Below, piece by piece: positions 21,961 to 33,800 of a stretch of DNA of 64,000 bases. Position 1 is the stretch's first letter. Every line of letters starts with the position of its first letter. A program made the translations under genes and the position numbers. Source of the stretch: Cephalopachus bancanus (Eukaryota > Chordata > Mammalia > Primates > Tarsiidae); assembly GCA_027257055.1 (NCBI GenBank), contig JAPVLO010000161.1:3736501-3800500 (forward strand). Reading direction: 5' to 3'. The notes under the pieces are model-generated. The model made no database searches, was not told where the DNA came from, and worked only from the letters and a program-made list of their open reading frames with translations.

Positions 21961-22555
21961 ACGGGAAGCGCAGGGCTGACGTCTAGGAGAAAATAGTTTA
22001 AGAGCCCAGCGTTTGGTGGGCGTCTGGTGGGGAGGGGGCGTTAGGAGGTTTAGATGCCCTGCAGCAGGCAAAGCTGAGGCCCCAGGTCGTGGAAACTGAT
22101 GCGCTTCGGTAATAAGTTGGATGAGCATGTCATCTCCGTGAAGCGGACTGCACAGCCCATGACCTGGCGGAGGCTGCTGTTTAAAACACACCCGGTTTCT
22201 CCTTGGGAGCTGCGGAGGGGCCACTCTTAAAGTTCTCGGTAGGCCTGGGAAACAGGTATTTACAGAGCTTAGCAAAGTGAGGTGTGGCATCTAATTAGTG
22301 ACAATGGTCAGAATTTGTCCCATCTGAACTGTCCTCCTCAGTGCTTCAGGAGAAGAGAGAGAGACTTTTCATGCGCCCTGTTCCCCCACCCCCGGGACTA
22401 GGTGGGAGTGATTGTTACCCAGTTTAGCACAGATGGCTTTTCGGGGTCCAGTTATCCAAGGCAGATAGATACAGTACTTCTTGGTACAGGCTGCCTTCTC
22501 CCTCCCTCCCTGAGCATCTCTCTCATGTTCTCGCACCAACCGCAGACAGTCATAA
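21961..22555. other. start of intron 1, unique sequence
   Basis: G+C content falls off from the CpG island. No repeats or splice-competent coding segment recognised. Confidence 0.45.
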
Positions 22556-22559
22556 AGAG

Positions 22560-22805
22560 CATGATAATAATCACTGATGGAATTCTTGCTGTTTGCCAGA
22601 TGCCATGCGAAGACATTATAAGTGCATTGTCTCACTGAACGCTCACATGGATCTGGGGAGATTCCCCCATCCCCACATGGGAAATGAAGAAACTAGGCAG
22701 GGGGTTAACTAAGTTGCCCAGTGTCTTGCTGCTAGTCAGTAAGAGAGTTTGGAGTCAGAGTCTAGTGTCTAGTTGGCCACAGAGCCTGTGTTCTTGGCCA
22801 CTGGG
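22560..22805 (-). repeat. MIR SINE, antisense
   Basis: Order GTTTGCCAGATGCCATGC, AATGAAGAAACTAGGCAG, AACTAAGTTGCCCAGTG, GAGCCTGTGTTCTTGGCCAC. Confidence 0.8.
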
Positions 22806-23386
22806 CACAAACGTCTACCTACAGTCTCCTCCTATTTACAAGAGTATGAGTTTAATTGAAAAAAGAAATATGTGGCGCCGCAAACACAGCCACACACCTG
22901 TGTGCATTTGCGGACCAGACTCAACCATCTGCACTGTGGTGAGAGTGAGACCAGGCCGGTGGCAGGCAGCAGGTGGCAGGGAGGAGGAGGATGCCAGCCT
23001 GTTTTCTTCCTGTTCACTGATGGTCCCTTCTGGCTAATTCCAGAGGGTGGTGTGGTCAGATCTTGGAGCACATGAACAGTCTTCTCCATGTCACTCGACA
23101 GGTATCCAGGGGATACCGTGAACAGGGGGCGAGGCCTGGCAGTTGGGGTAGTCTGTGAGAGTCATACAGAAGCTCCTCTCCCAAGTGTGTGAAATTTAAG
23201 GCACAGAATGAAACAAAAGCCTGTAGTTCATTTCTGGAGGAATCAGAAGCTTATGGGGGTGAGCCTTATTTGGCACAGATCCCTGCCGTAGACGTATATT
23301 CATAAGACCCCAAAGTATACTTCAAGTACCCTCACTATCAGGCTACTCTCGGGGACATGGGTCATTTTAGCATTAGTTTCAGTTAA
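22806..23386. other. unique intronic sequence
   Basis: Nothing recognised. Confidence 0.35.
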
Positions 23387-23400
23387 GAGTGTTAAATATG

Positions 23401-23688
23401 GATGGGCGCTGTGGCTCAAGCCGGTAATCCCAGCACTTTGGGAGGCTGAAGTGAAGGGAATGCCTGAGTCCACGGGTTCGGGAACAGCCTGGGCAACTTG
23501 GTGAGACCTCATCTCTACAATTAAAAAAGAAATTAGCTGGGTGTGGTAGCGCATGCTTGTAGTTCCAGTTACTTGGAAGATTGAGGCAGAAGGATCGTCT
23601 GGGCCCAGCAGGTTGACGCTGGGGTGGTCGTGAGCGTCCCATTGCACTCCAGCCTGTGTGACGGAGTGAGACTCCAACTAAAAAAAAA
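23401..23688 (+). mobile_element. Alu SINE
   Basis: Full-length copy from GGGCGCTGTGGCTCAAGC to a CCAACTAAAAAAAAAA tail. Flanks share TTAAATATG (23392-23400 and about 23695-23703). Confidence 0.94.
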
Positions 23689-23799
23689 AGAACATTAAAT
23701 ATGATATAGCCACACTCTAAGCCTCCCTAATAGAAATGATAAAATTTGATATGGTGCATTCTATGTGTCACAGACATACATGAACACAGTCTTATTTAT

Positions 23800-24089
23800 T
23801 TATTTAGTTGTTTTATTTTTCCACCTAGACTGGAGTGCAGTGGCATGATCAGAAGTCACCGCTACCTCCTGGGCTCAGGTGGTCCTTCTGCCTCAGCCTC
23901 CTGAGTAGTAGCTAGGATGACAGGCATGCACCACCATGCCCAGCTAATTTTTCAAGCCTGGCTAATTTATTAAAATGTTTTTCTGAAGTCAAGGTCTCAC
24001 TATATTGCCCAGGCTGGTCTCCAACTCCTGGGCTCAAGCAGTCCTCCTGCCTCAGCTGGGATTACAGGCATGAACCACCACTGCTGGCC
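23800..24089 (-). mobile_element. old AluJ-like SINE, antisense, inside a MIR
   Basis: Diverged antisense dimer (GCAGTGGCATGATCAGAAGT; GGTCTCACTATATTGCCCAG; CAGCTGGGATTACAGGCATG). It splits an antisense MIR (23740-23799 and 24090-24240). Confidence 0.9.
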
Positions 24090-24240
24090 TCCCATCTAGT
24101 CTTTACAGTGACCCTATGAGATAGTTGTCTCTTATTGCTTCCTGGGTAACTTGCTCACAATCATCCTGCTAGTGAGTTTCAGAGCTGGGAATTGAGCCTG
24201 GACCATCCGACTGCAGAGTGGAGGTTCTTGGCAGCTGTAC
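24090..24240 (-). repeat. MIR SINE fragment, antisense
   Basis: GTGACCCTATGAGATAG, GGTAACTTGCTCACAATC, TTTCAGAGCTGGGAATTGAG. Confidence 0.75.
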
Positions 24241-24242
24241 CA

Positions 24243-24367
24243 GCGTGTCTCAATCTTTAGCATGTACATCAGAATCACTTGGAGGGCTTGTTAAGACAGA
24301 TTTCCAAACTCCATGCCCAGAGTCTCTGATTCAGCAGGTCTGGGTGGGGTCTGAGAATTAACCTCTC
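24243..24367. mobile_element. MER5-type hAT-Charlie MITE
   Basis: ATCAGAATCACTTGGAGGGC and CAGAGTCTCTGATTCAGCAG then GGTGGGGTCTGAGAATTAA match the MER5A class of small non-autonomous DNA transposons. Confidence 0.75.
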
Positions 24368-25165
24368 TACAAAGCTTGTGGCTGGGACCAGGACCCACTC
24401 TGCCCAACATTCTGCCACCTACACCACACAGAGCAAAGGCAAAAAACCCATCTGACCTCCAAAGCCAGCTGGTTGGAGGAACTTTCGAGAAGCTGGGAAT
24501 TTGCTTCAGATGGGCTGGCTTCTATCTCTGTGCCCTTCTGCCATGTAAGCAATTCCTTGACTGGTGGAATTGGGTGCTGTGGGGTGGGAAGGCTGAGTTT
24601 TCTTGACTTGCAGCCTGAGGAGGAGTTGGCAGAAACGCCCAGTTGAGAACATTTTTTCTGGGCCAGCTAGAGATTCAAACGGAGACTAGGCAGATGTTAT
24701 CATCCTGACTGCTTGGTGTCATTTGTAGTGACACGAAGCCTGCAGGAAAAGAGTGGGGGGGAGATTGTGAAATAGAGAGAACCCTCCCTTTCTCCACCTA
24801 CCCTCTCAAGCACTCCATCCTCTATCTGTGCGTGTTTTGGGTAATGAGTGTCCCATCTGTTGGTGCACTAGCCCTGCTGGCGCCACCTGCTGCAGCTGGA
24901 AACTAGGGGAGGGAGAAGAGGGCTCCCAGTGCCTAGGGGTGAGGGGGAGATGGGACGTGGATTTCATGTCCTTTGGCTCTGCAGCCTGGTTCTGTTCATT
25001 GCTACCGAAAGAAGAGAAGACAACTTTGATCTTAGCGTTCTTTATTCCTTAGGAATTAATGGTGAGGCTGCTAGAACTGGGCCATGGGCATCCAATAGAA
25101 ACAAGGCCTTATGGGTCCAGCCCCTCTGATACAAAGTGAGAGTTGGCATGTTAAAGCCTGCTTGG
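24368..25165. other. unique intronic sequence
   Basis: No recognised element or coding pattern. Confidence 0.35.
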
Positions 25166-25167
25166 GT

Positions 25168-25293
25168 TTCTTTTCTTTTCTTTTCTTTTCTTTTTTTGAG
25201 TTGGAGTCTCACTCTGTCACCCAGACTGGAGTGCAGTGGCCACTCCCAGCCACCACAGCCTCAACCTGCTGGGCTCCGGCGATCCTTCCGCCT
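25168..25293 (-). mobile_element. 5'-truncated Alu SINE, antisense
   Basis: A (TTTTC)n tail followed by the antisense right arm up to GGCGATCCTTCCGCCT, where it breaks into unrelated sequence. No duplication was found at the break. Confidence 0.9.
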
Positions 25294-26190
25294 GAATCTG
25301 TTCCAGGTGGACTCCTGTGAAGTTCAAGCAGAAGGACCCTATCCTTCCCTGGTTGCTGAGCACAGCCGTCCCTGGTGCTCTCTCATTGATGAAACGGGTT
25401 TTGTTGAACGTTCTGCGAGTGGCCCACTGGGACAGCCAGGGGGTGTTGGACTTCCTGCGAACTGTCTCTCTGCTAAGACTTGGTACCAAGGTCCAGAATC
25501 TTGCCTTTTGAAAAACAGTGATAGGCTGTTATTGTTTTGTTTTGTTTTGCTTACTTCAGGCTAAGATGGATGCTTGAAAGAAAAAAGTGGAGATGCTGAT
25601 ATGGAGAAGACACACAGAGATGAATTCATTTTCTTTCCCTCCAGAATGTCTCTTGTAGCTGTTCTTCCATTCTTTCCACGAGACCCCTCACGGCTGCACT
25701 CTGCCTCCTGCTCTTTTTCCCCCCTACACATAGACTGTTGAGGCACTGTCCTTTAGCCAAGAGCCCGGCCACTGGTTTCTCACCCTCTGTTCCACTGAGT
25801 ACATGATCGTTCCAGCTAACTGGGTGGAAAGTACCACTTCCCAAGAGCCCCAAATCTTCCTGTTTCCTAAGGAATCATGGTCCATCACAAAGGCCACAGT
25901 CAGGGCCTGACACCACCAACTCCAGCAGGCGTCTCTGTCTTCTCACTCTTGCCCTCCCTCCTGCCTCCTGGAGCCAGAACCATCTACTTGCTGCAGCGTC
26001 CTGTATTTACCTTAGGATTTTTAGCCTCCATGGTTCAGCTCCTATCTTTGAAAAGTGATGGTTGCCTTGATTTGCTCTCCCCACCCTCTTCTTACCTTCT
26101 GTCCACCCCTTAATGGACATCTCAAAGCCAGGGGGGAGGCAGAGTTGTGGCAGGCTGTACCGTCTGAGCCCTCCTTAAGTCTTTGTTGTC
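25294..26190. other. unique intronic sequence
   Basis: Short TTTTG repeats at about 25533-25548. No gene recognised. Confidence 0.35.
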
Positions 26191-26640
26191 CATGATGCTT
26201 TTTACCCCCGGTCTGCACTCCTGTTTTCCGTGGGTTTGTCTTTTGAGTCAAGAACTGGATGTTAGGCTTTTTAAGGGTTGGGACCATATTTTAGACTTTT
26301 TTTTTTCTTTTTTTGAGTTGGAGTCTCACTCTGTCACCCAGACTGCAGTGCAGTGGCTGCTCCGGCGATTCTTCCACCTCAGTCTTCCAAGTAGCTGGAA
26401 CTACAGGCGCGCACTACCATGCCCGGCTAATTTTTTTTTATTTATCGTAGAGATGAGGTCTTACCAAGTTGCCCAGGCAGGTCTCGAACCTTGGGCTCAG
26501 GCAATCCACTCACCTCGGCCTCCCAGAGCGCTGGGATTGCAGGCTGAGCCACCGAGCCCGGTCTAGACTTTTAAATACCTCCCATCAGCATCTGCCATAG
26601 CACCTTGCACATAGTGGGGCACTCAAGGCTTATTGGTTGA
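26191..26640 (+). repeat. L2 LINE 3' end split by an Alu
   Basis: TTTTTAAGGGTTGGGACCAT lies before the Alu. CATCTGCCATAGCACCTTGC and ACATAGTGGGGCACTCAAGG lie after it, in the order of the L2 3' terminus. Confidence 0.75.
26300..26563 (-). mobile_element. Alu SINE with internal deletion, antisense
   Basis: CpG-bearing copy lacking about 31 bases in the right arm between two GCTCC motifs (junction near 26358-26362). A short duplication TAGACTTTT flanks it (26292-26300; 26564-26572). Confidence 0.93.
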
Positions 26641-27649
26641 TTAATTGGATAGGAGCTAGTTTTAGGAGGTAGATGGTAGTCGCAGAGGAAACAACCTCAG
26701 GACTGCAAGGGCTTGTTTGTATTGGGTGCCTGTGATGAGGGGAGGGGCCTGCAAGGACTTAGCCAGCGAGACTGAGTGTGAAGAAACCATCTTGCCTGCA
26801 CCATCTTGAGGCTGCTGTAGTCTTCACCTTCCTAACTGAAGGGGATAAATCCTTTGAGGTTCTTGGAAATGAAGCAATCAGCCAAGGTAGGAACCAGCAC
26901 ATTCCAGTATGTTTTCTTTGAACATGTGATTTTATAACATGAACATGGCTTTACGGTGATCATTGAACCACTCAGGGGTTAGGGGCACCTGTCCCCCACC
27001 TCCATTCAAAAATCCACGTATAACTTTTGCCTCCCCCCAAACTTAACTACCTCTCACCTACAGTCGATCGAAAGCTTTACTGATAACATTAAAAAGTTGA
27101 TTAACAGATATTTTGGATGGTATACATGTATTATATACTGTATTCTTCCAAGAAAGTAAGGTAGAGAAAAAGAGGATGTCATTAAGAAAATCATACGGAA
27201 GAGAAAATATGCTTACTATTCATTCAGTGGAAGTGGATCGTCATAAAGGTCATTATCCTTGTTGCTTTCACACTGAGTAGGCTGAGGAGGAAGGGGAAGA
27301 GAAAGGCTTGGTCTTGTTGTCTTGGGGTGGCAGAGGCAGAGGAAAATCCACGTAGAAGTAGACCCATGCAGTTCAAACCTGTGTGGTTCAAGGACCAATG
27401 TATGTTCACTTGTTGTGGAATAAAATTAATTTATGCTTATTTTAGAAAATTTGAAAAACCGAAAAGGGTTATACAGAAGAAAATACTATGTTAAAATATT
27501 TTTTAAATGATGGCATGGTGGTTTTCTACCATTTTTAGGAAAATGAACCTAGGGACCTAACAGATTTCTTGTTAGAATTCCCCATGTAACTCTAAACGTG
27601 ACTTTTGGCTTTCTCTCATCTTTCTGTCACCTTCTGAGGAGAGAGTTTA
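26641..27649. other. unique intronic sequence
   Basis: No recognised element. AT-rich from 27060. Confidence 0.35.
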
Positions 27650-27765
27650 TTTCTCTTATTTTAGAGATGAGAAAGGTGAGAAACAGAGAGACAATGTAAC
27701 TTCACCAGGGTGACACAGCCAGTGAAAGACAGAGCCAGCATTCTCAGTCCAGAAACTTCCCCTTG
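27650..27765 (-). repeat. MIR SINE fragment, antisense
   Basis: TTTTAGAGATGAGAAAGGTG, TTCACCAGGGTGACACAGCC, AGAGCCAGCATTCTCAGTCC. Confidence 0.75.
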
Positions 27766-28939
27766 AACAAGGGTGGAGAGGTGGAGGGGTGTGGTTCTTC
27801 CCTGTCCCATGCAAACTCCAAGCCCTGGTGAGCGTCCCACCCCTCCTCAGTGTCCCCATGCACTGCATCCAAAGGGCGCATATCAGAGCTCTGTCCTGGT
27901 AAGCCCAGGGCAGTTCTGTTGTAAGAGGAAATGCAATCGATTCAAGTTAGGTTCCAAATTTAGATTTCAGAAGGATATTGGATAGAAGCAGGGTTGCTCG
28001 AAGAGATTGAAAATCTTTGTGGAAATGGAGAGAAGTCAAAATTACCTATCTCAGTCCTGCCCCTAAGCCATGAAGGCACATGAAACTGGAGTCTGAGCTG
28101 TAGGTAGCCAAAGTGCTCCTAAATAACCCAAGTACAGTCCGCCCTGACACATACGCCAAACTTCCTAGGTAAGGCAAGTGTACTGGCACAGAAGGACAGA
28201 GGGGGAGATTTGCTGTTCACAGGTACCCAAGGCGGAGTCAGAAAGCATCTCTTTTTATGAAAGTTGGAACTGGCCCAGTGTTATTTCCCCTCTCCTGGCG
28301 GGCTAGTGATGTGCTCGCATAGACCACAGATGCTGGATTGTACCAGCATTTCCTGTGGCAAGGAGGTAAGGGGGAGAGAGGAGAGGGCAAACATGCATGT
28401 TAAAATCAGCCACTGCTGAGCATTAGAGGGAAACCAGGGCAGACAAGCCTTTGTGTGCTGCATGGAGACATTCAGCAGGGCCTAGTGACAAACCGGGTCT
28501 CAGATATGAAGGCTCTGTCTACAGAGCCAGGGCCTGGGTGCTGTAGCAAGGCTTCTTTCCTTTGCCCTCAGTGTCACAGCCAGCCTCACAGCATCTGGTC
28601 ACAGCCAGCCCTCCTGGAGAAATGAGGAGCTCCATCCTTGTACAACCTTCAGATATGGACACATCTGTGCAGGCCTGGGTGCGTGACAGGCACCCTGCCA
28701 GTGGGGTCAGCTGCTGCCTACCCAGCCCAGAGGTAGCGGGAGAGGCAGCCAGGGTCATTCTTGCTGAAGAAATCCAACCTCCCTGACCTTTGCTTGTTGC
28801 CAGATTGGGAGTGTTCTTTGTGGACAGGAAGAAGGCTCGTAATTAGAACTAAGAGTGACCGCAGGAAGACAGAACATGAGCACAGCCATACATAAGGCAA
28901 GTAAAGAGACAACCTGAGATTAGATGACCTACCAGTCTT
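27766..28939. other. unique intronic sequence
   Basis: No recognised element. Confidence 0.35.
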
Positions 28940-28953
28940 TAAGTATATGTTAG

Positions 28954-29234
28954 GCCAGGCTTGGTGGCTCAGCACTTTGGAGGCCGAGGCGAGTGGATTG
29001 CCTGAGCCCGCAGGTTCGAGACCCACCCGGGCAACTTGGTGAGACCTCGTCTCTACAATAAATCAAAAATTAGCTGGGCGTGGAAGTGCGTGCCTGTCGT
29101 TCCAGCTACTTGGAAGAGTGAGGCAGAAGGATCACCGGAGCCCAGCAGGTTGAGGCTGTGGTGGCCAGGACTGTGCCACTGCACTTCAGTCTGGACAACA
29201 GAGTGAGACTCCGACTCAAACAACAACAAAAAAA
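28954..29234 (+). mobile_element. Alu SINE
   Basis: Left arm lacks the CTGTAATCCC block after GGTGGCTCAG. Otherwise full length with a CAACAACAAAAAAA tail. Flanks share ATATGTTAG. Confidence 0.94.
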
Positions 29235-29249
29235 GAATATGTTAGAAGA

Positions 29250-29360
29250 AAGGTTGTTGACTTGAGCTCAGACAGACTGGATTTGATTTCCAATTCTGTC
29301 ACTTATTAACTCTGTGGCCTTGGACAAGTCCCTTTATTTCTCAGCTGTAAAATAGAGTCA
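29250..29360 (+). repeat. MIR SINE fragment
   Basis: CTTGAGCTCAGACAGACTGG, CACTTATTAACTCTGTGGCC, TTTCTCAGCTGTAAAATAG. Confidence 0.8.
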
Positions 29361-31389
29361 GGATGAATTGAAATTCAAAATGTATAACACAGCGTGGGGA
29401 AGAGTCCTTGCTTGCTTGTTTCCCCTCATATTCTTGATGTTTCGAGCTGCCCTGGCCCATAGTAAGTATTCAGGAAGTAATTCTTGAATGAATGCTAGTG
29501 ATTCTTCATAGCGGAGTGTGGTTATTGCTATCTGTGATGTGAATCTCAAAAGAGGTAAGAGGAGGTTCTTATCATTGCAAATTTATCGAGCTCTTTGGAC
29601 TACCTTGAGATTCTTCTCTCTTCCATGTTTGTCTGAGGCAGAACTTTGTTTCCTTCTTCCTTCTCCTCTTTTCCTCCCCTCCTCTTCTTGTAGTGATGGT
29701 GACTTTGAGTGATGTCTTTTAAGACCTAGGAGAAGAAATGGCAGCCTGTGTCTGTCAAACTCCATTACAAAGCATGTTGGTCATTCACATCCATTAGTGA
29801 GCACTTCCTTGCTGTGAGGCGTGGGCTGGATGCTAAGAGTATACGGAGGTTCAGCTATCATGCTCACCTAGGCATTGTGGTCTGGTTAGAAAGTTACATT
29901 TATAGTTTTACCAGGTACACTCTAGGTTCCAAACAAATGTTGTACTGAGCGTGGAAGTAGTGAGGCACAAACTGGCACACAGTAGGTGCTTAGCCAATGA
30001 GTACTGATCTTAAACAAGAGCGCTAACAAGATTTGACATATAGACAGTAGGAGCTAGGTAGTGAGACCACCCCGTGGAAGAGGTGGAAGCAAATCGGAGG
30101 AAATGGATGCTTCTGAAAGGTGGTCACGCCCCGAACTGGGAACTGACAGGGCGCCTGGGGAGGGGAACGGCATAGCCAGAGGAAGGTATGGGACAGAAGT
30201 AAGGTGGTGTGGTGGGAGCCCATGCCACTGGCAGGGTGAAACTTGTTAGGAGGGCCTGGTGGAGGATGGACTGGGTCAGGCTTTGGCTCCCTGGCTGGTT
30301 TGAGTTTAATTCCATAGACCTGGGGGGAGTCATCAGGTGACCAGGTCACGGGGGTGACTTAAGTGACGTCAAGATTTAGAGTCAAGGATGGGTGGGAGAG
30401 TGGGTGAGACTGCAGTAGGGATATACAGTGCTGGTGTCACTAACGTGGCTAGCCTTGCCAGATCTCTGAGTCCAGGGCTCATCCAGCCCTCCCAACCTCA
30501 GAGTGATTCCAGCTGTACCTCGCTTTGAAAGTTCCCTCCTTGGCCGCATCCAGAACTAAGAGTCAGCACCTGGAATTGTGGCATTTGGAGAATCTGAATT
30601 TTAGCTCTGGGGCTCTCTGGCCTGGGCTCTTTCCTGGGCTGCCACTTCCCTTAAACCTCACTGAGGCTCGGGCCCCTACCATGCCCCTGTTTTTAGCTGC
30701 CTGTGTTCTTGTTTCTTCATATCCAGCCTGGACAGCCCCTCCCGTGGTGAGCCTGCCAGGAATCCCCATGTCTTCACTTTCTTGTCCTCTGTGGTGTCCA
30801 CCAGTAACCCCTTGATGGTGGATCAGCTTATTCCTGGGGAAGAACCCGCCATGGCAGGTGTGGGCGCCGTACAACACATGCTCTCGTCTTAGCTGGGCCT
30901 CACCTTGTCCAGGACCTGATGACAGTCTCTTTTTCTGCTGTCCCATACCTCCCCAAGCCAAAGAGGAGGCGAGTGGGCTGGAGGGACTCCGTGGGAGGCC
31001 GTGGAGAGGCGTGGTCTGACTCCAGACTCAGTCTTCTTCCAGTTCCTTGTCCCCAGCTGCTGCTCTCCAATGACGTAGAAGCTTGTTCCACCCCAGGAGC
31101 CACTGTCGCAGCCCACTTCGCCCCGGCTTTGTCTCGGTTGTAACTGCTGCAATGACTGAATCTGTGGGGGTGTGCTGTCTGAGGCCACCACCAGGCCTCT
31201 GGGTCTTCCTACCCCTTCTGGTCTCAGGAGTGTCATGTGCAGGGGCAGAACCCGGCTTCCACAGCAGCTAGGGGAGGGACCAGAGATGGAACCCCAAAGT
31301 CCAGGGGCGGCGCCGGCTTCCCCCGAGATGGCTTTTGTCCACGGTGGGGGACAGGAGCCACACAGAACAGATGAAATGTACCCACTTAA
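29361..31389. other. mostly unique intronic sequence with L2 tails
   Basis: L2-like 3' tails at about 29440-29500 (GGCCCATAGTAAGTATTCAG) and 29950-30010 (CACACAGTAGGTGCTTAGCC). The rest, which is relatively G+C-rich from 30.1 to 31.3 kb, shows no recognised gene. Confidence 0.4.
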
Positions 31390-31401
31390 CAGTGCAGTCT
31401 A

Positions 31402-31689
31402 AGCTGGGCTCGGTGGCTCAGCCTATAACCGCGCGCCTTTGGGAGGCTGAGGTGAGTGGATTGTCTGAGCCCGCGGGTTCAAGACCCGCCTGGGCAGCGA
31501 GACCTCATCTCTACGATAAATCAAAAAATCAGCTGGGCGTGGTAGTGTGCGCCTGTAATTCGGGCTACTCGGAAGGCTGAGGTGGAAGGATCACTGGAAC
31601 CCAGCAGGTCGAGGCTGCGGTGGCCAGGAGTGGCCACTGCACTTCAGTCTGGGCGACAGAGTGAGACTCCAATTAAAAAAAAAAAAAAT
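31402..31689 (+). mobile_element. Alu SINE, young lineage
   Basis: CpG-rich full-length copy with an exact 11-bp target-site duplication (AGTGCAGTCTA at 31391-31401 and 31690-31700). Confidence 0.95.
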
Positions 31690-31799
31690 AGTGCAGTCTA
31701 GAGATGCAGTGCCCACGGAGGCCCTGGGAAGGAGTCCAGCAAGGTGGGGTGTTCACTGCATTCCCCCCCTCCCTTCCTTTTGTCCCTCCCTCCCTCCCT

Positions 31800-32160
31800 C
31801 TAGTCCAGAGCACTTAGAATAAATGCAGGACTCACATGGCTGAAAGAGCTTCCTCTCCCTTAGTGACTGCTCCTTGCAGGTCTTTAGACTGCTCTGACAT
31901 GTGGATGACAGTCAGCATAGCCGCTGATAGAGAAGTTTTCCCTTTTAATAATGTCCCTGTCATTGCTAACTGCGGAGCCTCAGCCGCGCCATGCATGAGT
32001 AATAAACCACTGCCGTAATTACAGGCGGCCACATCCAGACACCAACACGCGAGCGTGCTGACAGTTAATAGGGAGCAAGGTTCCAGAAGAACTTCTTCCA
32101 TCCTGGCCTCAGACACAATGGCTAATTGTGTGATTAGTGTTTACTGAGGAATGTCCTGTA
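31800..32160. promoter_or_regulatory. candidate conserved noncoding element
   Basis: Repeat-free block with retained CpGs (GCCGCGCCATGCATGAG; CAACACGCGAGCGTGCTGAC) mixed with homeodomain-type cores (TAATTA, TTAATA, CTAATTG). This texture is typical of developmental enhancers. No comparison could be made, so the call rests on composition only. Confidence 0.35.
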
Positions 32161-33360
32161 CACAGCTTGTTAGATGCTGTACCTTCCCGGCAGGAAGAGC
32201 AGGAACCCAGGGTCAGAAGACCAGGGTTCTAGCTCCGCTCTGTTTCTATTTCTGTGGACCAAGCTTATATGTATCTGTAAAATGAGAACTGCATGACTTT
32301 AGGGTCCTTTAATGCTCGACTTATGAATAACACCTCTCCCCCATCTGATTAAAATCTCATGCATTCTCCAAGGACCTATGCAAAAGCCCTTTATTCCCTG
32401 AAGTTTTCCCTGACCACCTTGTCAGAATTAAATGTCCTTTCTTAGAGCTCTTACGGCACTTTCAGTGAGGCTTCTTTTAACCCTTGTTCGTCTCTGCCTG
32501 GCATCATAATTAATTGCTGACATGGTCAGATCCAGTAGTTTCCAAGAGGATACGCTTTATTCATTTTAAAAAAAATTCTGTCTATATCATTTAGGACTTA
32601 ATTTGTCAGCAAGTGACTCATCTCACTTAACAAGTCCAGACGTCGTGGTGGCTAGCACTGGTTTGGCATCATGATGTCATAGCTCATGCTATTGTATTTC
32701 TCTTGGTCTTGTCCTCATGCTTATAAAATGGCTGCTATAGTTCCAGTTATTGCATCTTTTTTACAGGGTAGCAATTCTTGTACCAGTGGCTACCTTTGTT
32801 GCTATTGTTTAGTCAGGAAAAAAAAGTCTTTCCCAGAAATCTGCCAGGCAGGCTCCCACATGTGGGTCAGGACATGGTCCTATAACCAACTTTGCTGCAA
32901 GAGAATAGATGCTTTCCAGAGAAAGTAAATATAGTGGTAAAAAAAGAGAAGGAGAGAAATGGCATTTGCATTGTGACAGTGTCTGTCATTCCCTATCTAC
33001 CCCCAAAACATTCCAATGAAAATTAAAACGCAGTATGAAACTTGTCTAATCAGAACTTCAGATAACTAGAATACTTAAGTCCTTGGGCATTCTGGTAAAC
33101 TCAGATTTGACCTGCTTACATCTCATAGATTGAAACTACTGTATATAACTATATTTTGTCCATGTTGAGATGCACATTTTTACGTCTCTGGAACTGGGAT
33201 TCATTTTATGCTCAGTGGGTGTCATTGTTTAATTAGCAGCATCTCCCCCCCCCATTATGGGTACATAAAAATGGTGGTGGGTGTATCTTACAGTTGAAGC
33301 CTTCTTAGATTTGATGAAATACAGTAGCATATGGTGTTTGTCTACACCTATGTACACCAC
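32161..33360. other. intronic sequence with an L2 fragment
   Basis: About 32340-32550 resembles L2 (TTTTCCCTGACCACCTTGTC, CTTAGAGCTCTTACGGCACT). The remainder is unique. Confidence 0.45.
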
Positions 33361-33364
33361 AGCT

Positions 33365-33800
33365 AACCAGACACCTATTTTTATTGAGCATCGGATACAT
33401 ATCAAGAGTTTTGAGAGCCGGGCTCGGTGGCTCAGCCTGTAATCCTGTGCCTTTGGGAGGCTGAGGTGAGTGGATTGCCTGAGCCCGCGGGTTTGAGACC
33501 CGCCTGGGCAGCAAGACCTCATCTCTACAATAAATCAAAAATTATCCGGGCGTGGTAGCGCGCGCCTATAATTCCGGCTACTCAGAAGGCTGAGGCGGAA
33601 AGATCGCCGGAGCCCAGCAGGTTGAGGCTGCGGTGGCCGGGAGCGGCCACTGCACTCCAGTCTGGGCGACAGAGTGAGACTCCAACTCAAAAAAAAAAAG
33701 AGTTTGTTATATAATTTTCTAGCAAACCTACTTATACTATTATAACTATTTTACATGTGAGGAAGCAGAAACTCAGACAAATACATGAGTTATCTGGAGA
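33365..33800 (-). repeat. MIR SINE, antisense, split by an Alu
   Basis: TTTATTGAGCATCGGATACA before and ACTATTTTACATGTGAGGAA plus GCAGAAACTCAGACAAAT after the Alu at 33418. Confidence 0.7.
33418..33699 (+). mobile_element. Alu SINE, young lineage
   Basis: Begins GCCGGGCTCGGTGGCTCAGC. CpG-rich and full length. Short flank repeat AAGAGTTT on both sides. Confidence 0.95.

Noticed and set aside
26191..26640. Processed pseudogene split by an Alu
   Set aside because: The flanking text follows the L2 3' terminus, not a spliced coding sequence.
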